Below are positions 12,619 to 24,301 of a stretch of DNA of 64,000 nucleotides, piece by piece. Numbering within the stretch: the first letter of the stretch is position 1; each line of letters opens with the position of its first letter. The notes under the pieces were generated by a model, which worked only from the letters and a program-made list of their open reading frames with translations, was not told the origin of the DNA and searched no databases. Source of the stretch: Serripes groenlandicus (lineage: Eukaryota; Mollusca; Bivalvia; Cardiida; Cardiidae); assembly GCA_031761405.1 (NCBI GenBank), contig JASEVX010000005.1, positions 309,454 to 373,453 on the forward strand, read 5' to 3'. A program made the translations under genes and the position numbers.

Positions 12619-15600
12619 TCTGAGGTCATTTTGGGCGCTCAATAAAATTCGTTTACAACTGTAAATGATGAAATAATAAAAATGTGATATTGTTACATAA
12701 ACAACAAGAATATTACACAAACTAATTAAACATGATGGATGTGATTCTTAACATTAATACAAAACAACATTTAGGCTGATGAAAATAGGATATAAGCAAA
12801 CATATTAGGCAAAGAAGCAAAACATGAGTATGTAAATACTTAAAATAAAGAAAGGGGTATATGAGAAAATGTAAAACAGGATCAATAAGAGCAATTAATA
12901 TGCAAAAGCAAGGCAAGACATCATCATATTATATTAAAAATATTAATTTCCCTTTGGAAACCAAATAAAAGTTCAGGTTTGACAGAGTCAAAGAGCTGAC
13001 GCATACTTTGAGCCTTGAACAATCTGTCAAGTATTGAGGAGAAATCAGCACACTTAAGAAGAATGTGCTGTACAGAAAGTTGAGTAAAACTTGGAATACA
13101 TTGAGGAGCTTCCTCTCCTTTCACTAAGTATGCATGTGTTAGCCATGTTTGCCCAATGCGTAAACGGGCAGAAACAATTTCTTAACGACGAAAAGATCTC
13201 AAAGCTGGCAGCCAGTCACCAAGCACAGGCCTTTACTGGGTGGAGTTTATTATTAACTTGATCATTCCAGTTGCTTTGCCAATAATCGTGAATCAAAACA
13301 TTGATTAAAGGTTTAAAATCAAAGTAAGGTATTTTAAAAAGTAATATATCTTGTGAAAGAGCAGATTGTGAAGCCCTGTCTGCTTTATCATTACCTATAA
13401 TACCCATGTGATTGGGGATGCAGCAAAATACAACATTCGATGTATCACAAATATATGATAATTTAGACAGGTGATTAACAACAAGATAATTTTTTTATTT
13501 TTCTCATTCTGAAGTGCCTACATCTGTTAAAATAATGTACCGCAAATAATCTTCTGATTTAAGGAAGTCCAAATCTAAATGTATTGCCTTTATAATTTGG
13601 CGGAGAAAACCGAAGAATTATCTGGTAGCCGAAATGTTATCACATCGCCATCAGGAATTGCGGCAGCAGCAGCCTTATTGCCATCCTTAGAACCATCGGT
13701 ATAAATACGCTCAAAGTTAAATTATGTATTTTTAATATCCAAATACTTGGATTTAAAAACAATAGGATCTGTGCAGGCCTTTTTATCAGTCGCAAGATGA
13801 TACATGAATGATGGACTATTAAGTGTCCAAGGTGGAGCATCTGAAACGTTCTGCTTCGCGATGTCGTCAAGACCAACACCAAGCTTAGCGACTTCCGGAC
13901 CGTAACGGATACCAAAAGGTGGTATTGCCCGTTCCTTCTTTAAAAATTATTCCTTGTATAAAGGGTTAAAAACAACCCTATGAATGGGATTTGAAGGATT
14001 AGACTTAAGTTTTAAAAAATACTGCATAGCTAGTTTTTTTGGCGTCAATATAACGATTGTTCATTGGCTTCTACATAGAGACCTTTGACGGGCGTGGTTC
14101 GAAAAGCCAGCAGGGCTAGCCGCACACCCTGATGGTGAATGGTATCAAGTGTTACCTTCCAGCTGAGCCATAAACAATATATGCATAGTCTTATTTAGAT
14201 CGTAATAATGACCTGTAAAGTCTCAAGAGGACTTTAAGGTCAGCTCAATTCATATAGGACACAACGCGTAGCAGATTTTAACCTTTCTAGCAATTATTTC
14301 TAAGATATTTAATATGAGGAATAAAAGTTAGTTTTGGGTCAAACAATAGACCAAGGAATTTACATTCAGGCACAACTTCAATACGAGTGCCATCTAGTGT
14401 TAACTCGGGATTTAGGTGGTGTTTACGAAGTTGACAAAAGTGCATACATTTGGTCTTGCTTTTATAGGATGTAAAGCCATTTTGACCATTTTTGCAAATT
14501 ATTGAAAACTTGTTGCAATTGTCTTTCAATTGTATGCATATGTTTTAATCTGTAGCAAATACAGAAATTATCAACATATAGGAAACATTCAACTCCTTGC
14601 TTAACAGATTTCATAGTGTTATTATTCTTCACACTAAAAAGTGAAAACAGTGAAACAGAAAGAGTACGTCCTTAGGGAACACCCATTTACTGTTCATGTA
14701 GATCAGACAAAGTATCACCAACACAAACTTTGAACTTGACGTTCATTTAAAACAGCAGAAATGAAATAAGCAAGGCGACCTCTTATGCCAAAATCATAGA
14801 GGTTATTCATAATACCATATTTCCAGAAGGTGTCATATGCACTTTCTAAGTCAAAGAAGACGAAGACAACGTACTGCTTTTTAATGAATGCTTCTCTGAT
14901 AAAAGTATCAAAACGGATCAAATGATCCACTGTGCTTCTATGTTTTCGAAAACCAAACTGGAAAGTAGTAATAAGTTTGTTCCTTTCAAGAAACTAAACA
15001 AGTCTGTCGTTCACCATTCTTTCAATGGTTTTACATAAACATCTTTACCAGGCTTGGGAACTAGAGTAACGATGGCCTCTTTCCAAGACCTCGGATATTT
15101 CCCGTTCGCCAAAGTATAGACGTCAAGTAAACAAGAAAGGAAAATGTAAAATCAGTTGATAGTGTATATCATCTGAACCCGCAGCGGTATCATGGCACTT
15201 CTTGACAGTCGATTATAATTCTTTTGACGTAAACGTTTTATTGAAGGCCTCTTCATTTTTCGATTTAAAGTTAAGTTCCATTTCTCCTTTTGTTGTTGAC
15301 ATTTTTGAAACGTTGGGGAATAGTTTGAGCCGGACGACTTTTGTGCAAAGGAATCTGCCAAAGTGTTGGCAATATCATGCTTTGAGGTAGTGATACCGTC
15401 TGAGGTGTTCAGATGATTGACACTAAGCGAACTGCTCTTTCCTTTTATTTTCCTTATCATGTCCCGTTTCCTTTTGACAGATGATCTAGAATTTTATCTA
15501 GATACATACTGTCTCCAAGACGCAAGTTTACCTTGCGTAATTGTTTTGCGAGCTTTTGCTCTAGCTATTTTAAAGTATACATGACGTTGATGGGTTTGCC

Positions 15601-15622
15601 TCAGGTTAAACTGCCTGAATAA
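12619..15622 (-). mobile_element. Nimb-like LINE, copy 2, 5'-truncated and decayed
   Basis: Collinear with the reference copy from about 36460 to 39470. It has the 3' end GAGGTCATTTTGGGCGCTCA, an RNase H remnant (13216-13407, MGIIGNDKADRASQSALSQD), reverse transcriptase pieces at 14287-14529 and 14715-14930 (VFVFFDLESAYDTF), and the linker at 15152-15460. The catalytic box reads YVDN. It lacks the (GAAT)n tail and about 35 terminal bases, and abuts the BEL/Pao relic directly, so the 3' end was probably lost by deletion or recombination. Confidence 0.85.
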
Positions 15623-15984
15623 TGAGATGTTAATTTGATATGTGTATATAAATATGTTGACTTTGAATTGTACAGTTTTGTTTTGACACTTTAAAAAGAG
15701 TATTATCAACATCAATAAAATGTCATTTTCTGAAAAGAATGATTTTGAGAAGCAATTTGCTAGTTCAACAATTTTAATCTAAAAGGTTTACATTTTTACA
15801 ATGTGAATTTAGCTTTGATATCTTAAAATATGTTTCTTACATATTTCTGTCACCTTAATTCAGAGTAAAACAATATTTGCAATATTACAGAGTAGCGCTT
15901 TTGCAATCATCATTTAACGCGTAAATGTAGTCACTTTAATATATATTCATTGTTCAGTAATAGTGATATCGTACCCAGATGAGC

Positions 15985-16320
15985 TTAAACCGTTAAAGGC
16001 AAAACAGCCCCGCTGTTGACCATTTACGATGGTGTGTGAGGAAAGGTAGAATGTCCCTCAACGAACATGTCTACAAAATAATTTGAAAATCGGCCAAACT
16101 GTTTTTGAGGAAAATATATTTAAAGTTCCATTAATTTCGCTTAACATGGAAACTGTACTTATGCATGAATCCTGAAGAATTAGAAAACTAATGAAGAAGA
16201 CATTTCAACAATGCCTGCTGTGACGTTTCATCCTTAATACTCCACTGTTGCCAAATAATATGTTGACGGACGCCTGACGAAACTGGCATAGTGTACTTCA
16301 TACTAGGGTGAGCTTAGATC
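15985..16320. repeat. Dispersed repeat R1, copy d (internally deleted)
   Basis: Contains AAACAGCCCCGCTGTTGACC, GTCCCTCAACGAACATG, AATCGGCCAAACTGTTTTTG and the right end GGGTGAGCTTAGATCTTG. The left GGACCATGATAGTCC end is absent. Confidence 0.5.
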
Positions 16321-16445
16321 TTGTTAGAAGCTGACCCTGTGTCTACTCCCTGACAACTGTATCAGTTCAATTTCATTCAATCATTTATTCTTGCTCTCTC
16401 TAAATCAGACATATGAAAATAACCGTGCCATGAACAAAAATAAAA

Positions 16446-16712
<267 letters not shown>

Positions 16713-17389
16713 GAGCGATTATATTAATATGTTTTCTGTTTCCTGTATTAGCTGCCAGTACTACCAGTCAGTATATCTTGTAGACACATCTTAACCATAT
16801 CCGAGCAAATATAACAGCATAGGAAGTAAGTCACTTCTACCATGATTAGATTGGTTGGTGTGTCCCGACCTGGGATCGTATCTGTTCATCAGGCGAATGT
16901 ACTATCTATAACACCATATAACTTGTGAAATTGAAAGATATAAGGACAATGTTGATTCAAGACAATAAGTAAAAGGGTATTGCTACAGAGTTTACAAAAT
17001 GTAAAATATGTACTTCAAATATATAAGATTAAGCTATGATATTAACAGAAACACAAGTCAAAGGATGAGTAGATAAAATAGACGATCATTGAAGTAACAT
17101 ACATCCACATCTGTATAAAAAAGTAAGATTACACAAGTATGTTAAAATGAAACACAAGTAAACGGATGTCAAGTCAAAGAGACGGACATTAAAGTTACAT
17201 ATTCCCATGTATGCATTAAAAGTGTAAAATTAGACAATACTAAAAAAAAGAAATCGGGTCAAAATTTGCTTCAGCAAGGAGACGGGCATTAAAGTTACTT
17301 ACCTCAAATGTGCCTGGTGGAGTTTTACCTGCAGCTCCCTTCAGGTTAAAATTCTGAGATTTTTTTTCAAACGCCTTTTTTTTCTTCGC

Positions 17390-19926
17390 AAAGAATGACT
17401 TGTAATTAATAATTAATATGGATCAACAAGGATACATCAAAAACAGATTTATTGGTTATAACATTAGACAAACTCAGGATATTATTGATTATGCTGAACT
17501 TTTACAAATAGATGGAGCCATAGTTTTCCTAGATTTCAGGAAAGCTTTTGACACATTAGAATGGAATTTTTTATACGAGTCTTTGAATTTCTTTGGTTTT
17601 AAAGATAGTCTCATCAGATGGGTAAAAACACTCTATTCAAACTGCCAATCTTGTATCATAAACAATGGTTGGAGGTCGAAAACGTTCAAACCTCAAAGAG
17701 GTGTCAGACAGGGTTGTCCGGCATCTTCTCTGCTATACATTATCGCAGCCGAAATCATGGCTCTAAAGATACGAAGCTCCAAGTTAATACACGGTATACA
17801 TATAAAGCATTCCAATGAAGAATTACGAATTTCGCAATTAGCGGATGATACTACCTTATTTTTAAAAGGTGCAAATGACGTACAAAACGCATTAAACATT
17901 GTGACACTATTTGGGAAACACTCTGGACTTAAGTTAAATTCTAACAAAACTGAAGCAATGTGGATTGGAAAGCTAACATTAAACCACAACAAACCTGGTA
18001 ATATAGCTTGGCGATCTAGCCCAATCAAAGCACTTGGTGCTTACTTCGGAACAAATGTAGATGAATGCAATGAATTAAACTGGAATAATAAATTAAAACA
18101 GTGTAACAGTATTATTGAAAACTGGAACAAACACAAATTAACATTTTATGGCAAAATTCAAGTAATAAATAGCATAATAATTCCAAAATTTGTTTTTCTA
18201 TTCCAGTCATTATTAGTCCCAAAAAAGCAAATTGTAGAAATAAACAAATTAATTTTTAAATTTCTTTGGAACAACAAAAGGGAAAAAATTAAAAGATCAG
18301 TAATTACAGGACCGAAATCCAAAGGTGGACTTGGAATGATTGACCTAGATGCCTTCATCACTTCTCTAAAACTAAAATGGATAAAATCCTTAATCGAAAA
18401 GCAAAATGATAAAGCCCATTGGCAAATAATCCCAAAATATTTCTTAAATAGATATGGAAACAATTACTTGATATTTCACATGAATCTGGATTCTATACGC
18501 AGTATCGATACATCACACATAAGTGACTACTACAAACATTTACTTGAAATTTGGATTAAAGCAAAAAATAACGATGAAATAAATCTAAAAACTTTTGACG
18601 ATATCAGAAAACAGCTCATTTGGGGAAATAAATTCATCAAACACAATCGTAAATGTATAATATTCAAGAACTGGGTAAATTCCAACATACTGTTTATTAA
18701 TGATATAATAAACAAAAATGGTTATGTCTGTGAGGAAACAATTTACAATAAATTGAATTTGAAGATAAATTGGATAGCCGAAACGCATACGTTAAAGCAA
18801 TGTATCCCAAAGGCATGGTTAAACATACTCACATCGGAAAGATCAATAAAAACAAAAGTCAAAACCAAACTGGAAACTACAATATTCAACACGCAATTCA
18901 ATTCGATAAAAAACAAAGAAGTATATCAGATTATTGTAAATAAAAAGTTCGATGAACCATACATTCATAAATATTGGAATGAACTACTTCATCACAAAGC
19001 CAACTGGTCGACTATATATGAATTCATTAACAATATATACGACAACAGAATAAAACAATTCAAATACCGACTAATACATAAAATCTTCACATCAAGAGAA
19101 ACACGTTTCAAGTGGAAAATGATAGATTCTCCTAACTGTCACGTTTGTAATATACCTGAAACATAAACACATGTCTTTGTACATTGTCCATTAGTTGCAG
19201 ACAGCTGGTCACAATTACATAAACTGTTGGCAATATGTCGAATAGACAAAAACATATGTTCAATGCAAACAGTAATCGAAGGGTATAAACTACGCCAGAC
19301 TAAATATCATCAACTTAACATCATACTGTCACTATTTTGTTTTTGTATATACAAAGCCTATTTCCTTAGTGAAAACAGAACAAAATTCTACAATATATTT
19401 TTACTGTTCAAACAAGAGTTCTCCTATCTTTGGAAGATAGCAAACAGAAAAAGTACAGTTGACGCCATGCTTAAAAAAGTTCATGACAATCTTTAATAAT
19501 ATTAAGCAAAACATTTTTCATGTTAAAATTAAAATGGCGTTAAAAATCAACATAACATAACATAATCAAACTTACTCATAAGAGACACACATATACACAA
19601 ACATTCGAACGCACGCATGCCACACTCGATCACTTCATCATTCTAGCGATTTTTTCGTTTTCGTTATGTACTAGATTGATAATACAGTGAGGATTCTTTA
19701 TACCTTCAAACACTGCAACAGCGGTATTTTATTTGCTTTCTAATAATTGGAATTGTTTCTTACAATATCCTGTATTTTCTATTTCTTTAAAATTGTGTTT
19801 ACAGTTGCTGTAAGTTGTGTTACCTATGTAAAAAAAAAAATGTATGAAAAAAATAAATAAACGGGCTGTCAAGTGACAGTTGAAAAAAAAAAAAAAAAAA
19901 AAACAACTCTCATTTACGCATAAGTA

Positions 19927-19957
<31 letters not shown>

Positions 19958-19966
19958 TGACTTGTA
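17390..19966 (+). mobile_element. 5'-truncated L1/Tx1-like LINE with 15-bp target duplication
   Basis: A non-LTR retrotransposon fragment of about 2.55 kb flanked by the perfect 15-mer AAAGAATGACTTGTA at 17390-17404 and 19952-19966. It starts abruptly inside the reverse transcriptase coding sequence, and its 3' end is A-rich, with several oligo-A blocks ending in an A-run of about 27. Truncation at the 5' end, an A-tail and a long target duplication are the standard outcome of target-primed reverse transcription. The insertion is antisense to the VPS13 gene and lies inside a coding exon. The identical duplication suggests it is recent. Confidence 0.95.
17418..19496 (+). pseudogene. LINE reverse transcriptase and C-terminal domain, broken by one stop
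   Basis: About 690 codons in one frame, broken only by a TAA at 19164-19166. The reverse transcriptase shows block A FLDFRKAFD (residues 38-46), RGVRQGCPASS and the catalytic LADDTTLFL. The thumb follows, with KGGLGMIDLDAF, then a C-terminal cysteine motif CHVCNIPET; across the stop it continues FVHCP, the usual CxxC...HxxxC region. The upstream endonuclease and first half of the reverse transcriptase are missing because of 5' truncation. The layout resembles the L1/Tx1 group. An otherwise intact frame with a single stop supports a young copy. Confidence 0.9.
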
Positions 19967-20578
19967 GGTTTCATATGTTTCTTCTTCCCTAGTTATGTCT
20001 TCAGAGCTGGACAGCGGATTAGAATAACATAAATATATTATTGAGCAAATATAGGCTAAATCGACGTGCGAGCGTGGAACCTTCAGGACAAAGTATACAT
20101 TCTTCAGTCTGATTGGATTCGCAATAGATTTATTAATACACTAAAGATTATACAAGTGACTCATATCCTCATATATCACCAGGTAAATGGTTAAGTCATA
20201 GTGCCAGCTTCATAAGTTAAGTCATATGCTCACACTATGTTTGCGGATAGCATCAATTCCTAGTTGACTTAAACGTTTTATCCTAACTATATCGAACAGT
20301 TTAAAAAAATAGATTTGTTCTCAATCATGTTGTATTTATCAACTTATTGAATTGCTAAATATATTCGATTAAACTCTGAAACACTATTAATGTATAACAA
20401 AGAAATTTACTTTTCAGTTTAGTGTGACATAAAGCTTTCTTATCTATAGAAACTGTGACCTCGTATTCAGAAAAGACAGTCTTCCATGCACATTTTTCTT
20501 AGAGATGACGATCTGTTTTTATCACAATATATAAGTTGTGGATGGTTTGAACTCTTACGGAATGAAGTCAATACTCAC

Positions 20579-20697
20579 CCGGTTATTCCTAGAAAGGCCA
20601 ACGCTTCTTGTGTCTCATTATTCACCAGCGATAGCCCTATACCACTGATATTCAAAGTTATCTCCTGTTCTATTCTCTCAACCGCTGGCTCTATGTT
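20579..20697 (-). CDS. VPS13: VPS13-family exon (GxGLSLVNN signature)
   Basis: 39 codons plus two bases, starting in phase 0 after AATACCAG and ending at CGG|GTGAGTATT. It reads ERIEQEITLNISGIGLSLVN, then NETQEALAFLGITG. VPS13 proteins have 'E-x-E-I-x-L-x-(L/I)-x-G-(I/L)-G-(L/I)-S-L-(V/I)-N' followed by a 'Y-(I/L)-x-I-T' strand. The two spare bases (gg) need one base from the next exon, and the LINE-interrupted exon at 17303-20006 supplies it. Confidence 0.93.
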
Positions 20698-20706
20698 CTG
20701 GTATTA

Positions 20707-21510
20707 AAATAAACCACGTCAGGTAACAAGTGATATTATTGCACATACATATAGTGAAGACAGCAGCCTACACTGTCCATATTATAAAATAACGCATAAC
20801 AAAAGCCTGTCTCTGAAGTGACCACTAATGTGATACATTCTAAACAGATCCTAAGCTTTAAAAAGCCAAACACTGTAAATAAAAACCAATTATAAAAACT
20901 GCAAACAATCCATTTTCTAGTAGGACAATGTCCAATTACAAAAAGTCACAGACAGGCGTTATTAAGCAAACTTAAAAATCGTTAATATATCGTTGATATA
21001 TTTATTTGACCCAAACATCTATACGCAGTAAACACATTTATAAATTGAACATACATGGTATGTTTTGATTTTCTTCTTAACAATGACAATATCCGAAGCC
21101 GATCTTGCATGACTGTGCATTAACATTTTTCTCATTATCTGTCTCATAGCTATGATCCCCAGCTGCACCATAATTATCAGCTTTGGTAGTGTCGTTATTG
21201 CGGTCGTTATTGAGAAGAGCCTCCGGTACTTTTGTAAGGACACTTGAATCTTTATACGACCTAAATGTTTAACGAAACAGCCATAATCCAACACTAATGT
21301 CATACGCCAGGGTTTGAAAGGTAAAGTGCCATTGTTTCCAATGACATACCGAACTTATCTAGTTCCATTTCCGTTTAACGGAACATTGCAAAGTAGTTTT
21401 GGTTAAATTAAGGAGTTTATCCTTTCTGAGATGACAATTCATCACATTAGAGACCCTGTTTACGAAGGTTGTTCTATGTAATTATTCATATGAAGTGTTA
21501 AATGTCTTAC
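20707..21510. other. VPS13 intron, nothing recognised
   Basis: The intron between the GIGLSLVN and SFLDG exons. The minus-strand frame at 21019-21303 has no family-like sequence or fitting splice sites. Confidence 0.55.
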
Positions 21511-21630
21511 CAAAAGCAACTTTATCTTGGCATTGTCATTTGTAAAAAACAAGACTCTCTGCATACCATCTAAAAAGGAGATCCAGCAACAATTGATGAA
21601 CGGGTTATAACTTATTAATCCAGAACCGTT
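21511..21630 (-). CDS. VPS13: VPS13-family exon (WxSFLDGxQRVLxFT signature)
   Basis: A 40-codon phase-0 exon with an excellent acceptor (TTTCTGTTTCAG) and donor (G|GTAAGACA). It contains CCWISFLDGMQRVLFFTND, matching the highly conserved VPS13 pattern 'SFLDG-x-QRVL-x-FT-(E/D/N)-D'. This is one of the most diagnostic blocks of the family and, with its neighbours, makes the identification secure. Confidence 0.95.
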
Positions 21631-22047
21631 CTGAAACAGAAATTTACCTGTTCATCATTGCTTATTAATTTCAGTAATGAGACATCAGATAAAATCAGAT
21701 GGTACATATTTTAATATGTTGTAGATAACAAATAAAGGGAGTTAGAAAGCTGGTTTGCTTATGTGTTGTTAATAATAAACATTATTTTAAAACACAATTC
21801 ATGTGACAACACACTTCCTAGGCATGCTACTTATTTGATTATCTCGCATTAGACCATTCATAGGAAATAATCCCATCATTATGTTTATTTAACATTTGAA
21901 TTTGGTTTTTGTTTTCAATGTAATTTAGAGTTAATAATTGCAATTAAATTTCAATATTTCAATTTAATGAATTGTTAATTTGTTTCTTTCTTTAAGCTAT
22001 TAGTAAATACATTTTTTTACAAATATTCGATAGTGTCAATCAAATAC

Positions 22048-22177
22048 CTTTGATAAATCAATGTTACTGTTGTTCCTTTCCATGCCACTTATCCTCAGTT
22101 CTAATGTGTCCAACGGATTGTCCCAAGTATAAAGGTGACACGTTCCTGGCTTCGCTTTATGCTCGTTGTTCTCACCA
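22048..22177 (-). CDS. VPS13: VPS13-family exon (LYTWDxP signature)
   Basis: A 130-nt exon that starts with one base completing a codon and then has 43 open codons, ending in phase 0 at AAAG|GTATTTG. The acceptor is TTATCTATAG. It reads GENNEHKAKPGTCHLYTWDN, then PLDTLELRISG...NIDLSK. VPS13 proteins carry 'PG-x-x-x-x-(Y/F)-(T/A)-W-(D/A)-(D/N)-P' at this point, followed by a Leu/Arg-rich strand. The next exon begins NGSGLIS and joins as DLSK|NGSG, again family-like. Confidence 0.85.
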
Positions 22178-22594
22178 CTATAGATAATGTAACGAGAAAT
22201 CCATGAGTAATTGAATCAATTGATGTGAACATGTACATTATCTAAGGATAAAACTGTAATTGCAAGTCATTTCAAACTCGTATTACAAGTTTATATTTTA
22301 AAAGTCTTTGCAAATAGAAAACAAAGAACAGGGCCTTTGTAAAAAATACTTTTACTAGCATGAAACAGATTATTTAATGTTACATTTTAATTAAGAACGT
22401 GAACAGTATTGAAAAACATTTAATCTATAAATAATCATTATTCTTTTTAAAAGACATACTATTGTCGCTTACCGAATTTTGTTCAGAAAATATACAGAAT
22501 ACTTCCTGAAATTGGATACGCATAAGTTAATATGTTGAAAGTCAACATTTGGCAATATATAATTCATTCATTATATCGCACTACACTTACTTAC

Positions 22595-22608
22595 TTCGGC
22601 TCTTCAAC
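22595..22608 (-). CDS. VPS13: Possible 14-nt VPS13 micro-exon
   Basis: Fourteen bases lie between a good acceptor (AACTAAT branch-like site, then TTTCTGAACAG) and a near-perfect donor (GTAAGTAAG). They encode VEEP plus two bases. The next exon (22048-22177) needs exactly two preceding bases to enter its open frame, so the phase fits. Support is splice-signal and phase logic only. A longer exon encoding the preceding segment, between 22.6 and 27.1 kb, was not found. Confidence 0.38.
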
Positions 22609-24301
22609 CTGTTCAGAAATATTAGTTATTTAAGATGCATCCAAATGGCTTGATGTGATGCTAATTTTTCCAATATTTGTTATATTTTTGCTATTTTCTG
22701 TTTATCTTCCTTTTGAACTGTGTAAACACTCTTGCCATACTTCGGAAGTTTCTCAAGTGCAAGTATCCCGCATACCTTCCTTTCTAACTTTTTCGAGCAA
22801 GCTTCAATGATGTAATTTTGCTTGTTGTCTATGTTTCAAAATCATAGAGCAATACACATTTTATAGTTGATTTTCAAATTGTCAGTCGCCTTTGCATTCT
22901 ATAATTTTATCAGAATATTCTCTTCTAGCATAATTGATCCTACCTTTGATTTCAGTTTCAATCCCCATCAAAGGCTACCATTTGGAAGGTTTTTCATTCT
23001 CAAGGAATATCTTCATTGTCTTGTTCAAAGGATATATTTTGGCATTAATCTTATTACCATATATGTACTTATAATATGTAACCTCAGTTTGTATGGTATT
23101 CATGCTTAGTAACAGGTTTAAGTTATCGGTGCTTTATACATTTCGAGAGGTTGTTTCATGAAATATATAAATTAATAGAATTTCAATCATGACTAGATTC
23201 ATTCAGTGGTTATGACCGTTGACCTTTGACAAAGGTTTGTACTGGTTCCGCAAAAAAAGACGGACTGTTGTAAATAAACACACATTCATTATATTTCCTT
23301 TAAAACATAAGTTAAGCCTTTTTTGCCAATAGGCCATTGATGTGCGGCATGTTGGTGACATTTATACAGCAAAATATTATAAAGTAGATTGCAAAATTAT
23401 CGTACAAACATTATTGTTCGGATAACGATTTGTTTGAGCACTATTACACGTGTTTTGTCATTGCTGATTTTCGACGACACAAACAACTTTCACTAGTAGT
23501 TGAAAGCTAATATATATATATAGGTGCTACCTATTTACGAAAAAAACGAAAGATAATTATAAACAAAAATTAAAGATCATACTTTGGCCATAAAAAAGGA
23601 TTTATAAGTAATTGACTAGACAATAATAATGTTAATGTCATGTTTCTTGCATTATAAAAACATATTTGGAATTCGTATTGCTGTTGTCTATTATTTGAAC
23701 AGAAAAAAATAAAGTAAAGACTTTTAGAAAATCAAGGAATACATTTATAATGAACGAGGTTAAAACATGACGGCGAAGATGATCCTTAATCGATCACCTG
23801 CATTATGGCAAAAAAGCAAATATATCAGCCCTTTTCTGATGCCACCTGGCGACTGCCTTTTTCAACCAGTCAATATGACTGGAACAAATTATGTAAGGGT
23901 TCACATTTCTGCTAAACCCTTTCCCTATTAGAGACGGTTTCTGAGGCCTATGCAACAGACGATTTAGGAAAAGATTGTCGCCACAAGAACAATTGCTTCT
24001 TATGAGAAAGTTATCCTTTTGCCACAATGTTTGATAAATATTTATACTTTGAATGAGTGAGTCAATAGCTCATGTATATGAATTTGGGGTCTTTCATGTT
24101 GATACCACTTTTTTGCGGGAAACGACGTCGCTCCATTGACGTTACGCCAAGCTGAAGTGTAACGGAAATGACGTCACGTCCTTCTTTGGCTACGATACAG
24201 TCAAAATTTAGTTTGCGAAGAAGGCTAATGCTGTCGTTTTTTTGACGAACGGGAAAACATATTTCTTACAGATTTCCATTTATTTTTAACTTTTCGTACA
24301 A
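22609..24301. other. Intronic stretch, one weak repeat
   Basis: Mostly AT-rich. 23840-23990 (CAACCAGTCAATATGAC, GAGACGGTTTCTGAGG) resembles 5055-5095 (CAACCAATCAATATGAC, GACGGTCTCCGAACG), so a shared old repeat is likely. A VPS13 exon should lie between 22.6 and 27.1 kb, but I cannot place it. Confidence 0.45.

Larger units (their letters stand above)
17303..20006 (-). pseudogene. VPS13: Probable VPS13 exon split by a LINE insertion
   Basis: Two pieces, 19967-20006 and 17303-17404, flank a plus-strand LINE (17405-19951) whose target duplication is 19952-19966. Reading across the pieces with one copy of the duplication gives 142 nt: one base that completes the codon left by the 20579-20697 exon, then 47 open codons. 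They begin SEDITREEETYETYKSFFAK, run through a lysine-rich stretch, and end KTPPGTFE. The acceptor is CTAATCCGCTGTCCAG and the donor GAG|GTAAGTAA. Phase, openness and splice sites all support a coding exon. Similarity to VPS13 at this lysine-rich spot is weak, so identity rests mainly on position. As sequenced the exon is interrupted, so this allele should give a truncated or exon-skipped product. Confidence 0.65.

Noticed and set aside
19729..19974. Phe-rich minus-strand frame
   Set aside because: Translation of the LINE's oligo-A tail; not coding.
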